Assembly: GCA_020636435.1 (NCBI GenBank)
Contig: JACJXX010000002.1
Span: 744,001 to 808,000, forward strand
From: Lewinellaceae bacterium
GTDB taxonomy: Bacteria > Bacteroidota > Bacteroidia > Chitinophagales > Saprospiraceae
DNA length: 64,000 bases
Reading direction: 5' to 3'
In this document: positions 54,235 through 62,738 of the stretch, one piece after another
Numbering within the stretch: position 1 is the stretch's first letter
How the letters are laid out: every line of letters starts with the position of its first letter
Notes under the pieces: model-generated
The model's database searches: none
Told to the model about the DNA's origin: nothing
What the model saw: the letters and a program-made list of their open reading frames with translations, nothing else
Program-made: the position numbers and the translations under genes

Positions 54235-55686
54235 ATGAAAAAATTAGCCAGGCAAGCCGAGCAGTTTATTTTATCGAATACCGTTTGGGCCTTCTTTACC
54301 GGAATGCTTTTCACCAGCATCGTTTTGGTTTTTCAGGAGGGCCGGCACCAATGGCTCGCTTACCTGTCGTATGCCGGCAGGATCAGCCTGTTGTTTGCGC
54401 CCGTCCTGATCTTTTCCGGGTTCAGGGATTGGCTTGAAAAACAGTTGCCCCGTATCCTGCTTATTCTGTTGTGGAGCTTTTGTTTTTTGGCTTATCCCTA
54501 TCTGATAGAATATTCAGGCTGGCAAAAATTCATCGCGCCTGCCGACCTGGGCAAAGTCGCCGTACGGATCGCCGGCACCTGGGTTTTAGTAGCAGAGGCC
54601 GCTATTCTGGCGAACCGCTACTGGCTCAAAGGCGAAGTAGCCAGGCAATGGATAAAGCGGATAAGCCTGGAAAGGGCTATCCTGCTTTTGGCCGCTGTTT
54701 TTGCGGTTTTTTATGCCATCCTCTGGTTTTCCGTTCCGGTAAACGCAGCGAGAGAAGCTTCCTACTTAACGATGGCCAGCTATGCTTTTCAGATCTTTAT
54801 CATTCTGTTTATATACTATGGTTTTTACTGGATCAACCACTATTTCCTGATCGACAAAATACTGATGCAAAGGGGAGTCGTTTATTACGGTTTCGGATTC
54901 ATCGCCACCATCGTGCTCTTTTACCCGGTTGCCGCTCAATTCATCTCCTTCCTGCCGATGGTCCGGCAAACTGACATTCACCCGGTCCACAACGGGTTGA
55001 TATTTGAAGACATCAATGCCCTGGTGCCGTTCTTTGGAATGTTGCTCAGCACGCCGTTCATCATTGCGATCAAGTGGTTCCGGCAAAACAGCGAAATAGC
55101 TGCCCTGGCCAAGGAGAAATCGGAAACGGAGCTGAACCTGCTGAAGCAACAGATCAACCCGCATTTCTTCTTCAACACCCTCAACAACCTGTACGCCCTC
55201 AGCATCACCCAGGACAAACAAACGCCGGAAGTCATCCTGCAGCTTTCCGAATTGATGCGATACGTGATATACAAAGGAAAAGAAGAAAGCGTGGCCCTTG
55301 CCGAAGAGGTTAAATACATTGAAGATTACATCCGCCTGCAGCAAATCCGGCTGCACAAGCAGCTCGATTTCCGGTTCGAAACGGACATAACCGATGAAAA
55401 ACAGCGCATTCCCCCCTTGTTATTCATTACCTTAGTGGAAAATGCCTTCAAACACGGCGTCGAACCGGCGGAAGGAGCCTGTTTTTTGCACATCGGTTTG
55501 AAAAGCGATGGAAAGAACCTGCTGTTCCTCTGCAAAAATTCTTTCGAAGAAAAAACGCCCGAAAGCGGAGGGGTCGGGCTGGCCAACCTGAGGCGCAGGC
55601 TGGAACTTTTGTTCCCCGGCCGGCATGAGCTTACCGTAGAACGAGGGCAGGACACCTATGCCACAACGCTGAAACTGAGCTTATGA
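54235..55686 (+). CDS. LytS-type sensor histidine kinase
   Basis: 483 residues from ATG 54235 (MKKLARQAEQFILSN). The in-frame sequence back to 53950 overlaps the ATPase start and is not credible as protein. The N-terminal ~300 residues have about eight membrane helices. The His_kinase domain (PF06580 type) has ELNLLKQQINPHFFFNTLNNLYAL with His310, and the ATP-binding part LLFITLVENAFKHG and GGVGLANLRRRLELLF. It phosphorylates the following LytTR regulator. Its stop overlaps the regulator's start by 4 bp (ATGA). Confidence 0.92.
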   Translation: MKKLARQAEQFILSNTVWAFFTGMLFTSIVLVFQEGRHQWLAYLSYAGRISLLFAPVLIFSGFRDWLEKQLPRILLILLWSFCFLAYPYLIEYSGWQKFIAPADLGKVAVRIAGTWVLVAEAAILANRYWLKGEVARQWIKRISLERAILLLAAVFAVFYAILWFSVPVNAAREASYLTMASYAFQIFIILFIYYGFYWINHYFLIDKILMQRGVVYYGFGFIATIVLFYPVAAQFISFLPMVRQTDIHPVHNGLIFEDINALVPFFGMLLSTPFIIAIKWFRQNSEIAALAKEKSETELNLLKQQINPHFFFNTLNNLYALSITQDKQTPEVILQLSELMRYVIYKGKEESVALAEEVKYIEDYIRLQQIRLHKQLDFRFETDITDEKQRIPPLLFITLVENAFKHGVEPAEGACFLHIGLKSDGKNLLFLCKNSFEEKTPESGGVGLANLRRRLELLFPGRHELTVERGQDTYATTLKLSL

Positions 55687-56408
55687 TGAAACTGCGCGCA
55701 CTGATCATAGATGACGAACCGCTGGCACACAAAGTCATCCTGGAATACGCTAAAGATGTGCCTTTCCTGGAAATAGCGGGCCAGTGCCATTTGGCCACGG
55801 AGGCCCTTTCCGTTCTGAGCACCCGGGAAATTGACCTGATCTTCCTCGACATACAGATGCCTAAGCTAAAGGGGTTGGATTTTTTGAGAACGCTGAATCA
55901 ACAACCCATTGTTGTCATCACTTCCGCCTACGAGGAATACGCCCTGGAAAGCTTCGAGCTGGATGTGTGCGATTATTTGCTCAAACCGTTCCGCTTCGAT
56001 CGTTTCCTCAAAGCGGTTAATAAAGCTTACGAACTGCTTCAGTTGAAACGGGCCGCCGCCCCCTCTCCTCCCCTGCCCCCGGAGCCGGCTGCGCAGGAGC
56101 AAGGCCAGATATTCCTAAAGGTGGACAAGCGGTTCATCCAGGTCAACCTGGCGGACCTATTCTACCTGGAAAGCTACGGCAACTACGTAAAGGCCTGGCT
56201 GCAAAACGAATTTCACCTCACTCCCCGTACCCTGGCCAGCTTCGAGGCGGAATTGCCGGACTCCGATTTTTTCCGGATCCACAAATCGTTTATCATTCAA
56301 CGAAAGTTTATAGATTATGTGGAAGGCAATACCCTTTATCTGAAAAATGGGAAAGCGCTGCCCATCGGGAAGAGCTACCGGCAGCAGGTGAAGCAGATGA
56401 TCCTGTGA
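55683..56408 (+). CDS. LytTR-family response regulator
   Basis: 241 residues. The receiver domain has IIDDEP (acidic pair), the phospho-acceptor Asp56 in LIFLDIQMP, and the conserved Lys in LLKPF. After a Pro/Ala linker the LytTR DNA-binding domain (~140-240) runs IFLKVDKRFIQVNLADLFYLESYGNYVKAWL to FFRIHKSFIIQRKFIDYVEGNTLYLKNGKALPIGKSY. Translationally coupled to the kinase. Its targets may include the divergent ABC/M1 transporter. Confidence 0.94.
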   Translation: MMKLRALIIDDEPLAHKVILEYAKDVPFLEIAGQCHLATEALSVLSTREIDLIFLDIQMPKLKGLDFLRTLNQQPIVVITSAYEEYALESFELDVCDYLLKPFRFDRFLKAVNKAYELLQLKRAAAPSPPLPPEPAAQEQGQIFLKVDKRFIQVNLADLFYLESYGNYVKAWLQNEFHLTPRTLASFEAELPDSDFFRIHKSFIIQRKFIDYVEGNTLYLKNGKALPIGKSYRQQVKQMIL

Positions 56409-56439
56409 AGGCATGAAACCATGAGAGCACTCCAGAAAC

Positions 56440-56557
56440 TATTGGTGCCGAGTTTTTAACCATGATCGCCACTTATGGGATCGAAAAAAATAAATACGCC
56501 AACCTGCTGGTGCAAAACGAAGTGACTATGGATGATTTACTCTGCGATAAAAAGTGA
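56440..56557 (+). pseudogene. 3' remnant of an AAA-type ATPase gene
   Basis: The frame ...GAEFLTMIATYGIEKNKYANLL followed by VQNEVTMDDLLCDKK and TGA (56555-56557) resembles the C-terminal end of AAA ATPases with a PD-(D/E)XK-like domain common in Bacteroidota (ends of the form '.TYG...N.Y...V...VT.DDLF'). Nothing upstream continues it: the frame enters the spacer after the LytTR gene. It is probably the scar of a deleted gene. Confidence 0.55.
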
Positions 56558-56603
56558 TTGGCCGAACGCTCGTCCGGCACGAGGCCGGCATGCCAAAAAT
56601 CCG

Positions 56604-58157
56604 TTACGCCCCCACAACGTGAATGGTTTTGCCATCCCTCTTTTCCGTTTTCCAATAGATTTTCTCCTCCCAGGCGGCGGCCTTTCTCCGGTCGAACACC
56701 ACCAGCCAGCCTGTTTTTTCTCCTACCTGGTCCATATAGTCGGCGAGTTGGGCCAGGCCTTCGGGGATGGTTTTGGCGCCGTAATGCAGTTTGATTTCGA
56801 GCGGATACTTGTTTTCGCCATAGCGTACGCATAAATCCATTCTACCCTTATTGGCGGCATATTCCCGCAGCACATCGCCTCCGGAATTGACGACCCGTTG
56901 TAAAAAGGCCTGTAAAATAAGGTGGGGAGCAGCTTCTTTGTACTGGTATTTTTCCGCCCAGATTTCGCTGTTTTCCCGCCAGAATTGTTGAAAGGCTTTT
57001 AACAGGCCGTTCATGTCGAGGCTTCCGTCGGGGTTGATCCAGCGGTTTTTTATTTGCGACTGCATATTGTACTGGCTGTCATAGCTCAATGTTCGGATAA
57101 TGACTTCCGCATAAATTTTATTGGCTGGTTGCAAGACATAATCCTCACTTTTAATCAGCCCCAAATCCAAACAATATTGGGTGTCGTCGTCGGTAAAGCT
57201 GATGGCGTCTTTTTCCCCTGTAATAATTGGCTCCATCACTTTTCTCACTCGTTCCTCTTTCAGGCGTTCCAACAAGCTGTCAATGTGCGTGTCTCGCCGC
57301 AACATGATATTTTTGGCGGCCTGGCCGACCATTGAGGCGGTGACATTTTTCGTAAAGTCATTGTCGAGTATTTCGACGATGATTTCCCGGGCGATGGCAT
57401 TGACCAGCCAGGGTTGCCCGTCGGTATAGTCATAGACGCTGTCCACTACTTTTTTTTCGAAAACCTGCCCGGTAGCCTGGGTATGCTGGCTATAAAGGCC
57501 TTCTATTTCCTGGGGGGAGAAATTAGACAAAGTCAGGGTTTGGGTAATGATATTAAAAGGGCTTGGGGAACCGAGCGTCTGCCTGCCCTCTCTGATTTTT
57601 GATTTGTAATCCCTGATGTTCCTCATGCCAACCAGGGCAATGCTATGGGGGAAAGGAATGCGGCTGCGGGTAATATATCCATTTCTAAGTTGCCGGAGAA
57701 AGGATATCAATGTACCATTTTGGAGGCTATCAATTTCGTCAAAAAAGAGTACCAACGGTTTGTCAAGTCCTGCACAAAAAACCCTTAAAGCATCACCAAC
57801 CATTGTGGTAATATCTTCTCGGCTGTTGTCTTTTGCAAAGTTTTCTTTGCCGGGCAGGTTTGAGAATTTAATAGCAGATCTGAGGATATTTAAAACTTCC
57901 GGAATACCTTCTTTCGCTTCGGTAAAAACCTGCGCCTGTTCCAGGCTACAATACAAGGCATAGTATTTGCCTTCCCGCTCCATATAATCCACTAGCTCAT
58001 GCAAGAGCGTCGTTTTCCCCGACTGCCGGGCGGCATGAATGACAAAGTATTGTTTTTGTTCGATTAGAGGCAATATGTTCTTATTGCGCTCCAGGACGGG
58101 AACCATATAATGGTCAGTTGCATTGCAAGGCCCGGCTATGTTGAAATATTTTCGCAT
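56604..58157 (-). CDS. AAA-like ATPase with C-terminal nuclease-like domain
   Basis: 517 residues from ATG 58157 (MRKYFNIAGPCNATDHYMVP); the frame extends 15 codons further. Walker A is AARQSGKTTL (42-51), Walker B VLFFDEIDSL, and a winged-helix-like middle follows (SPQEIEGLYSQHTQATG...). The C-terminal ~110 residues (REYAANKGRMDLCVRYGENKYPLEIKL) have the D...E-x-K arrangement of PD-(D/E)XK nuclease-fold proteins. Such proteins belong to STAND-like/AAA_14-type groups whose role is not established; defence and mobile-element functions have been suggested for some. It is isolated on the minus strand. Confidence 0.75.
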   Translation of the reverse strand: MRKYFNIAGPCNATDHYMVPVLERNKNILPLIEQKQYFVIHAARQSGKTTLLHELVDYMEREGKYYALYCSLEQAQVFTEAKEGIPEVLNILRSAIKFSNLPGKENFAKDNSREDITTMVGDALRVFCAGLDKPLVLFFDEIDSLQNGTLISFLRQLRNGYITRSRIPFPHSIALVGMRNIRDYKSKIREGRQTLGSPSPFNIITQTLTLSNFSPQEIEGLYSQHTQATGQVFEKKVVDSVYDYTDGQPWLVNAIAREIIVEILDNDFTKNVTASMVGQAAKNIMLRRDTHIDSLLERLKEERVRKVMEPIITGEKDAISFTDDDTQYCLDLGLIKSEDYVLQPANKIYAEVIIRTLSYDSQYNMQSQIKNRWINPDGSLDMNGLLKAFQQFWRENSEIWAEKYQYKEAAPHLILQAFLQRVVNSGGDVLREYAANKGRMDLCVRYGENKYPLEIKLHYGAKTIPEGLAQLADYMDQVGEKTGWLVVFDRRKAAAWEEKIYWKTEKRDGKTIHVVGA

Positions 58158-58330
58158 CTTCTTGCGCTTGACATTTTTCCCAAATGTAAGGAAAAAATTC
58201 ACGGCTTGTCACAAAGCTCGTGTTATCATCCGATCTCGATTTATCCCTCCCGCCATTTGAACTTTCCTGCCAAAACCTGTATTTTCGCAACTTCTTAAAA
58301 ACCGGCGCCGTAAAAATAACTAAGTAGTGA

Positions 58331-58438
58331 TTAAAAAATAAGTTCGACATTTAGAGTCCGTGAATTGTAGAGAAAGCCAGGGGCTTATCTGGGCGAAGGC
58401 TTTCTCTACATTTCACGGACGTCGAACTTATTTTTTAA
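58331..58438. repeat. Long hairpin upstream of asnS
   Basis: TTAAAAAATAAGTTCGAC (58331) and its complement ending at 58438, plus TCCGTGAATTGTAGAGAAAGCC-like inner arms, make a ~40-bp stem with one 7-nt bulge (atttaga) and a ~15-nt loop. It could be an attenuator or terminator before asnS, or a palindromic element. The rest of the 58158-58495 gap holds a tttacactttacac tract (58470-58492) and no gene. Confidence 0.75.
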
Positions 58439-58495
58439 ATGTTCCTAAGCCCCGGAATCATTTACACATTTACACTTTTACACATTTACACCTCC

Positions 58496-59950
58496 ATGAG
58501 CAAGCGAACCGAAATAAAAACCATCCTCTCCGAATACCAGCGCCTGCTGGGCCAGGAAGTCACCGTCATGGGCTGGGTGCGGTCTTTCCGCTCCAACCGT
58601 TTCATTGCCCTCAACGACGGCACCAGCATGAACACCCTGCAGGTGGTCGTCGACTTTGAGCAGTTCGAAGAGGCCCTGTTGAAGAAAGTCACTTTCCACG
58701 CCTGCATCAAAGCGACCGGCAAGCTGGTGGAGTCGCAGGGAGCCGGCCAGGATGTGGAATTGCTGGCGGAGACCCTGGAAATCCTGGGAGAGGCCAACCC
58801 GGAGCAGTACGCCCTGCAGCCGAAGGAGCAGACGATGGAATTCCTGCGCGAAAAGGCACACTTCCGCATGCGCACGAATACTTTCAGCGCGGTTTTTCGC
58901 ATTCGCCACGGCATAGCGTACGCTATCCACAAATACTACAATGACAACGGTTATTTCTATCTCCATACGCCCATCATCACCGGCAGCGACGCCGAAGGGG
59001 CCGGCGAGATGTTCCGCGTCACAACGCTGGATGTCAGCAACCCGCCCCGCACCGAGGACGGGCAGGTAGACTGGAGCCAGGATTTCTTTGAAAAACCCAC
59101 CAACCTGACTGTCTCCGGGCAGTTGCAGGGCGAGATCGGCGCTCTGGCCCTGGGCAAGGTCTACACCTTCGGCCCCACTTTCCGGGCCGAGAACTCCAAC
59201 ACCTCCCGCCACCTGGCCGAGTTTTGGATGATCGAACCGGAAGTGGCTTTCTACGACATCCACGACAATATGGACCTGGCGGAGGACTTCTGCAAATACC
59301 TCATCCGCCACGTCCTCGACAACTACCCGGACGAGCTGGCCTTTCTGGACGAACGCATCCAACGGATGGAAAAAAACATGCCCAAAGAACAGCGCCGCTC
59401 TATGGGCCTGGCCGAAACCCTCCGCTTCGTGGCCGAAAACGAGTTTGAGCGCATCACCTACACCGATGCCGTGCGCATCCTGCGCAACTCCAAGCCTTAC
59501 AAAAAGGGCAAATTCGAATACGAAGTAGAATGGGGCAAAGACCTGCAGGCGGAGCACGAGCGTTACCTGGTGGAGAAGCACTTCCAGAAGCCGGTCATCG
59601 TGCGCGACTACCCGGCCAGCATCAAGGCGTTCTACATGCGCCTCAACGATGAAAACCCCGAAATACCCGGCCGCACTGTCGCCGCTATGGACGTCCTCTT
59701 CCCCGGCATCGGCGAAGTGATCGGCGGCTCCCAGCGCGAGGAGCGCTACGAGGTGCTCGTGCAGCGCATGCAAGACATGGGTATCCCTGAAGAGGAACTG
59801 TGGTGGTACCTGGAGCTGCGCAAATTTGGCGGCTGCCCCCACGCCGGCTTCGGCCTGGGCTTCGAGCGCATGGTGCAGTTCATCACCGGCATGGGCAACA
59901 TCCGCGATGTGATTGGCTTTCCTCGTACGCCGGGCAACGCGGAATTTTAG
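58496..59950 (+). CDS. asnS: Asparaginyl-tRNA synthetase
   Basis: 484 residues from ATG 58496 (MSKRTEIKTILSEYQRLLGQEVTVMGWVRSFR); an in-frame upstream ATG at 58439 would only add translated simple repeat. An OB-fold anticodon-binding domain (FIALNDGTSMNTLQVVVDF) precedes a class II core with motif 2 (GPTFRAENSNTSRHLAEFWMIEPEVAF) and motif 3 (GGCPHAGFGLGFERMVQFITG). Reading ends NIRDVIGFPRTPGNAEF, typical of AsnRS rather than AspRS. Charges tRNA-Asn in the cytoplasm. Followed by a strong terminator. Confidence 0.96.
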   Translation: MSKRTEIKTILSEYQRLLGQEVTVMGWVRSFRSNRFIALNDGTSMNTLQVVVDFEQFEEALLKKVTFHACIKATGKLVESQGAGQDVELLAETLEILGEANPEQYALQPKEQTMEFLREKAHFRMRTNTFSAVFRIRHGIAYAIHKYYNDNGYFYLHTPIITGSDAEGAGEMFRVTTLDVSNPPRTEDGQVDWSQDFFEKPTNLTVSGQLQGEIGALALGKVYTFGPTFRAENSNTSRHLAEFWMIEPEVAFYDIHDNMDLAEDFCKYLIRHVLDNYPDELAFLDERIQRMEKNMPKEQRRSMGLAETLRFVAENEFERITYTDAVRILRNSKPYKKGKFEYEVEWGKDLQAEHERYLVEKHFQKPVIVRDYPASIKAFYMRLNDENPEIPGRTVAAMDVLFPGIGEVIGGSQREERYEVLVQRMQDMGIPEEELWWYLELRKFGGCPHAGFGLGFERMVQFITGMGNIRDVIGFPRTPGNAEF

Positions 59951-59954
59951 TTTT

Positions 59955-60010
59955 GAGGTTGAAAGTTGTCAGTTGGGCAGGGCTCCGAGCAACTGACAAC
60001 TTTCAACCTC
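59955..60010. terminator. Bidirectional hairpin terminator
   Basis: A perfect 21-bp stem (59955-59975 with 59990-60010; arms begin GAGGTTGAAAGTTGTC) encloses a 14-nt loop. It lies between the convergent asnS and AAA/DUF4143 genes, 4 bp after the first and 2 bp before the stop of the second. Confidence 0.8.
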
Positions 60011-60012
60011 GC

Positions 60013-61167
60013 TCAGTACGCTCCGAGCTTCCTCCACGGCTCTACCTTGAAGCCCGTGGAGCGTTCCTGGCTCTCATCCCCTCCGTAGAATACTAACCCT
60101 TTTGGCGTGTTAGCGAGTTCGGCCCAATAGGCCAGGCCTTTGAAGAAATCGCCGGTAATGGTGCTTCCCGACTTGGCTTCTACCGGTATTATTTCTATGC
60201 CGTTATCAATGACCACATCTATTTCATGGCCTACATTGTCTCTCCAATAATAAAGGTTGGATCGTCGTCCCTGGTTGAACCGGTTCTTCAGGAGTTCGGA
60301 TACCACCAGGTTTTCGAACAGGGCGCCCCGGTAAGGATGCTGAAATAAGGCGCCGGCATCTTCGATCCGCAACAGGTAGCTGGCCAGGCCTGTATCATAA
60401 AAGTAAAGCTTGGGGCTTTTGACGATCCGCTTGTTGAAGTTTTTATAGAAAGGCGGCAAGAGGAAAACAATGTAGCTGGTCTGAAGCACCCCAAGCCAGG
60501 CCTGTACCGTTTTTACATCCATGCCTGTCTCAACCGCTAAATTCGAGTAGTTAAGCTGTTGCCCTACGCGTCCGGCACATAGTGCCAGCAGGCGTTCGAA
60601 CTGAAGCAGGTTTTCAATATTTTTTATCTGCCGGACGTCCCGCTCCACATAAGTCCGAACATAAGCCGCAAACCAATCCTGAGGGTCAATATCCTGTGCC
60701 TGAATGGCAGGATAAGCCCCCTTCAAAAGCAAGGTGTTCAGGCTGGAAAGAGCCCCATCAACTTTCTGCAATTCTGTAATGGAAAGGGGCAATAACTCCA
60801 GATAGGCTACCCTTCCCGCCAATGTTTGAGTGATCTTTTCCAGAAAGAGCAGGTTATTGGACCCGGTGAGGATAAACTTGCCCCGCTCTTCGCTCTCATC
60901 CAGCCGCTGCTGCAAATAGGAAAGCAGGTCGGGCGCCCGCTGTATCTCATCCAGGATAGCCCCTCCTTCATATTGATTCAAAAAGCCCTGCGGGTCTTCC
61001 AGGGCAAAGGAACGCGTGCTCGGATTCTCCAGGGAAACATAGGCTTTTTCTGGAAAACAACGACGGGCGAGCGTCGTCTTTCCGCTTTGACGCGGCCCCA
61101 TTACCGCCACCGCTTTGAATTGCCGGGCCAGATTCTTGACTTTTTCTTCTGCTTGGCGTCGAATCAT
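60013..61167 (-). CDS. AAA ATPase with DUF4143 domain
   Basis: 384 residues from ATG 61167 (MIRRQAEEKVKNLARQFKAVA); a frame from 61224 would run through the palindrome upstream. Walker A is GPRQSGKTT (24-32), Walker B GGAILDEIQRAP, then LTGSNNLLF and LAGRVAYLELLPLS. The C-terminal DUF4143 part has NLVVSELLKNRFNQGRRSNLYYWRD and GHEIDVVIDNGIEIIPVEAKSG, a nuclease-fold-like D...E-x-K. Family members are widespread and multicopy; function is unknown. A perfect palindrome touches the start codon. Confidence 0.85.
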   Translation of the reverse strand: MIRRQAEEKVKNLARQFKAVAVMGPRQSGKTTLARRCFPEKAYVSLENPSTRSFALEDPQGFLNQYEGGAILDEIQRAPDLLSYLQQRLDESEERGKFILTGSNNLLFLEKITQTLAGRVAYLELLPLSITELQKVDGALSSLNTLLLKGAYPAIQAQDIDPQDWFAAYVRTYVERDVRQIKNIENLLQFERLLALCAGRVGQQLNYSNLAVETGMDVKTVQAWLGVLQTSYIVFLLPPFYKNFNKRIVKSPKLYFYDTGLASYLLRIEDAGALFQHPYRGALFENLVVSELLKNRFNQGRRSNLYYWRDNVGHEIDVVIDNGIEIIPVEAKSGSTITGDFFKGLAYWAELANTPKGLVFYGGDESQERSTGFKVEPWRKLGAY

Positions 61168-61210
61168 TTCTTTACAAATTTGGAATTGAATTCCAAATTT
61201 GTAAAGAAAT
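61166..61210. promoter_or_regulatory. 45-bp perfect palindrome at the start of the AAA/DUF4143 gene
   Basis: Two 22-bp arms (61166-61187 and 61189-61210) are exact complements around a single G at 61188; the inner sequence is CAAATTTGGAATTGAATT and its mirror. The left arm overlaps the first two bases of the gene's start codon. It could be an operator for autoregulation, an mRNA hairpin that hides the start codon, or a palindromic element. The remaining ~180 bp up to 61391 show no gene. Confidence 0.85.
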
Positions 61211-61391
61211 CTCAAAAAATGCAAAAAAAATGTTAATCCTTGGGGGGGAAACTACACTTTACAGGTATCCTAGCATAGAAGTAAGCGAACAGAAGCTCTT
61301 TGGATGGTTACTTTTGCCCGCCTGGCTAAATAAACAGGCAAGAAAACAAACACCGTCCTTTACAAAGGAGCACGCTAAAACCTGAAAGTCC

Positions 61392-62537
61392 ATGAAAACC
61401 ATCACCCTCTTCACCCTCGGCACAGAAACAGATGCCCACTATATGCTGGCCCTCGGCGATCGGCTGCAACAACAAGGCCACGCTGTACGCCTCGCCGCAG
61501 CCTCCGAATTCCAGCCACTTGCCCGGAAACTGGGGTTGAGCTTCCAGCCGCTGGACGTGGCCAGGGAAATCAGAAATCAAAAATCAGAAATCAAAAATTT
61601 TACCAGGCTCCAAAGAGGCGGGCAAAAATCCCCCCCTCTCCTGCAGCAAATCCAACAACTGGCCGAAAATTCCAGCCTGATGGTAGTACACAAACCCTAC
61701 CTTCCCCTCGTTCAAATGCTGACCCCCCTGCCCTGCCCGGCAATGGGCGTTGCCCTGCAGGCGGAAGAGGCATTCTCCCGCTTCGGCCAAAAGAGAGGGC
61801 TGCTCCGGCGCCTCATCTCCTGGATAAAAAGCAACGGAAGCAAAAGCATCCAGCCACACATCCCTACCCTTTACAACTTCAGCCCTCAGCTGCTGGCCGG
61901 TCAGCCGGCTTCCCACCCGCATCTCACCGGGCAGTGGGCCATTCCCGACAGCCTGCTGTGGCAGCTCTCCGGCAGGGCCCCTTCTCCCGGCCTGAGCGAC
62001 TGGTTGTACCGCGGCGGCCGGCCGGTGTTCTTCGATTTCAGCCAGGCGCCGGAAGCGGAACGCGAACCGCTCCTGAAAATGGTAAACGAGCTCTCCCGCA
62101 AGATGGGCTTCCGGGCCATCCTTTGCACCAGCTGGGCCAATTGTGAGGAAGGAGCCCTTCAGCGCGATGTCTTCCACGTTAAATCGCCGGTACAGGAGTG
62201 GTTGTTCCAGCAATGCGCGGCCGTTGTCCACTACCGGCAAAGCAATAAACTGCCGGAGGCTATCCGTGCCGGCATTCCCAGCATCCTTTGCGCTTCGGAT
62301 GCAGCGGCCGGAAGCTGGGGGCAAATCCTGCGCCATCACGGCATCGGCATCCACCTGCGCAAGGAGCCGCCAACGGCTGCTTCCCTGGAGGCCGCCCTGG
62401 AAGAAGCCCTGCGCCTGACCATGCAGTACAAGGCCAAAGCGATGGGTAAAGCCCTGCGGGAAGAGGACGGGCTGGAATATGCCGCTAAGGCGATCGGGCG
62501 GCAGGTGGAACAAGTGCTGGTAGCGGTGGCGGTGTGA
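61392..62537 (+). CDS. GT1/MGT-like glycosyltransferase, divergent
   Basis: 381 residues. The N-terminal half is like GT28/sterol-glucosyltransferase enzymes (ITLFTLGTETDAHYMLALGDRLQQQGHAVRLAA, SEFQPLARKLGLSFQPLD). The C-terminal half has GRPVFFDFSQAP and VKSPVQEWLFQQCAAVVHYRQSNKLPEAIRAGIPSILCASDAAAGSWGQIL. The place normally holding H-x-G-G-x-G-T reads HYRQSNKLP, so donor binding may be altered or lost. Residues ~61-70 (REIRNQKSEIKNF) come from a 14-bp tandem repeat (aatcagaaatcaaa, 61568-61595) that kept the frame. The gene is alone on the plus strand. Confidence 0.72.
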   Translation: MKTITLFTLGTETDAHYMLALGDRLQQQGHAVRLAAASEFQPLARKLGLSFQPLDVAREIRNQKSEIKNFTRLQRGGQKSPPLLQQIQQLAENSSLMVVHKPYLPLVQMLTPLPCPAMGVALQAEEAFSRFGQKRGLLRRLISWIKSNGSKSIQPHIPTLYNFSPQLLAGQPASHPHLTGQWAIPDSLLWQLSGRAPSPGLSDWLYRGGRPVFFDFSQAPEAEREPLLKMVNELSRKMGFRAILCTSWANCEEGALQRDVFHVKSPVQEWLFQQCAAVVHYRQSNKLPEAIRAGIPSILCASDAAAGSWGQILRHHGIGIHLRKEPPTAASLEAALEEALRLTMQYKAKAMGKALREEDGLEYAAKAIGRQVEQVLVAVAV

Positions 62538-62545
62538 GGTGGGGG

Positions 62546-62645
62546 GCTAAATGGTTGGATGGCTAAATGGCTAAATGGTTGGATGGTTGCCCTTCGACAA
62601 GCTCAGGGTGAAATGGTTGGATGGCTAAATGGTTATATGGTTGGG
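62546..62645. repeat. Degenerate minisatellite (aaatggttggatggct) with a common palindrome
   Basis: Words like aaatggttggatggctaaatgg repeat between the GT1-like and outer-membrane genes. In the middle is CCCTTCGACAAGCTCAGGG (62590-62608), a short palindrome that I know as widespread in bacterial intergenic regions. Confidence 0.7.
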
Positions 62646-62738
62646 CTAAGGTTTTTTTTCACGGCAGGTAAAATTGTCCTATACCCGTTGGGCTATAAGC
62701 AGCGTTTACTCCCGTTTTCCTATCTTCCCATAAAAAAC

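Noticed and set aside
62590..62608. CCCTTCGACAAGCTCAGGG as a specific regulatory site
   Set aside because: This palindrome is common in intergenic DNA of many bacteria and carries no gene-specific information here.
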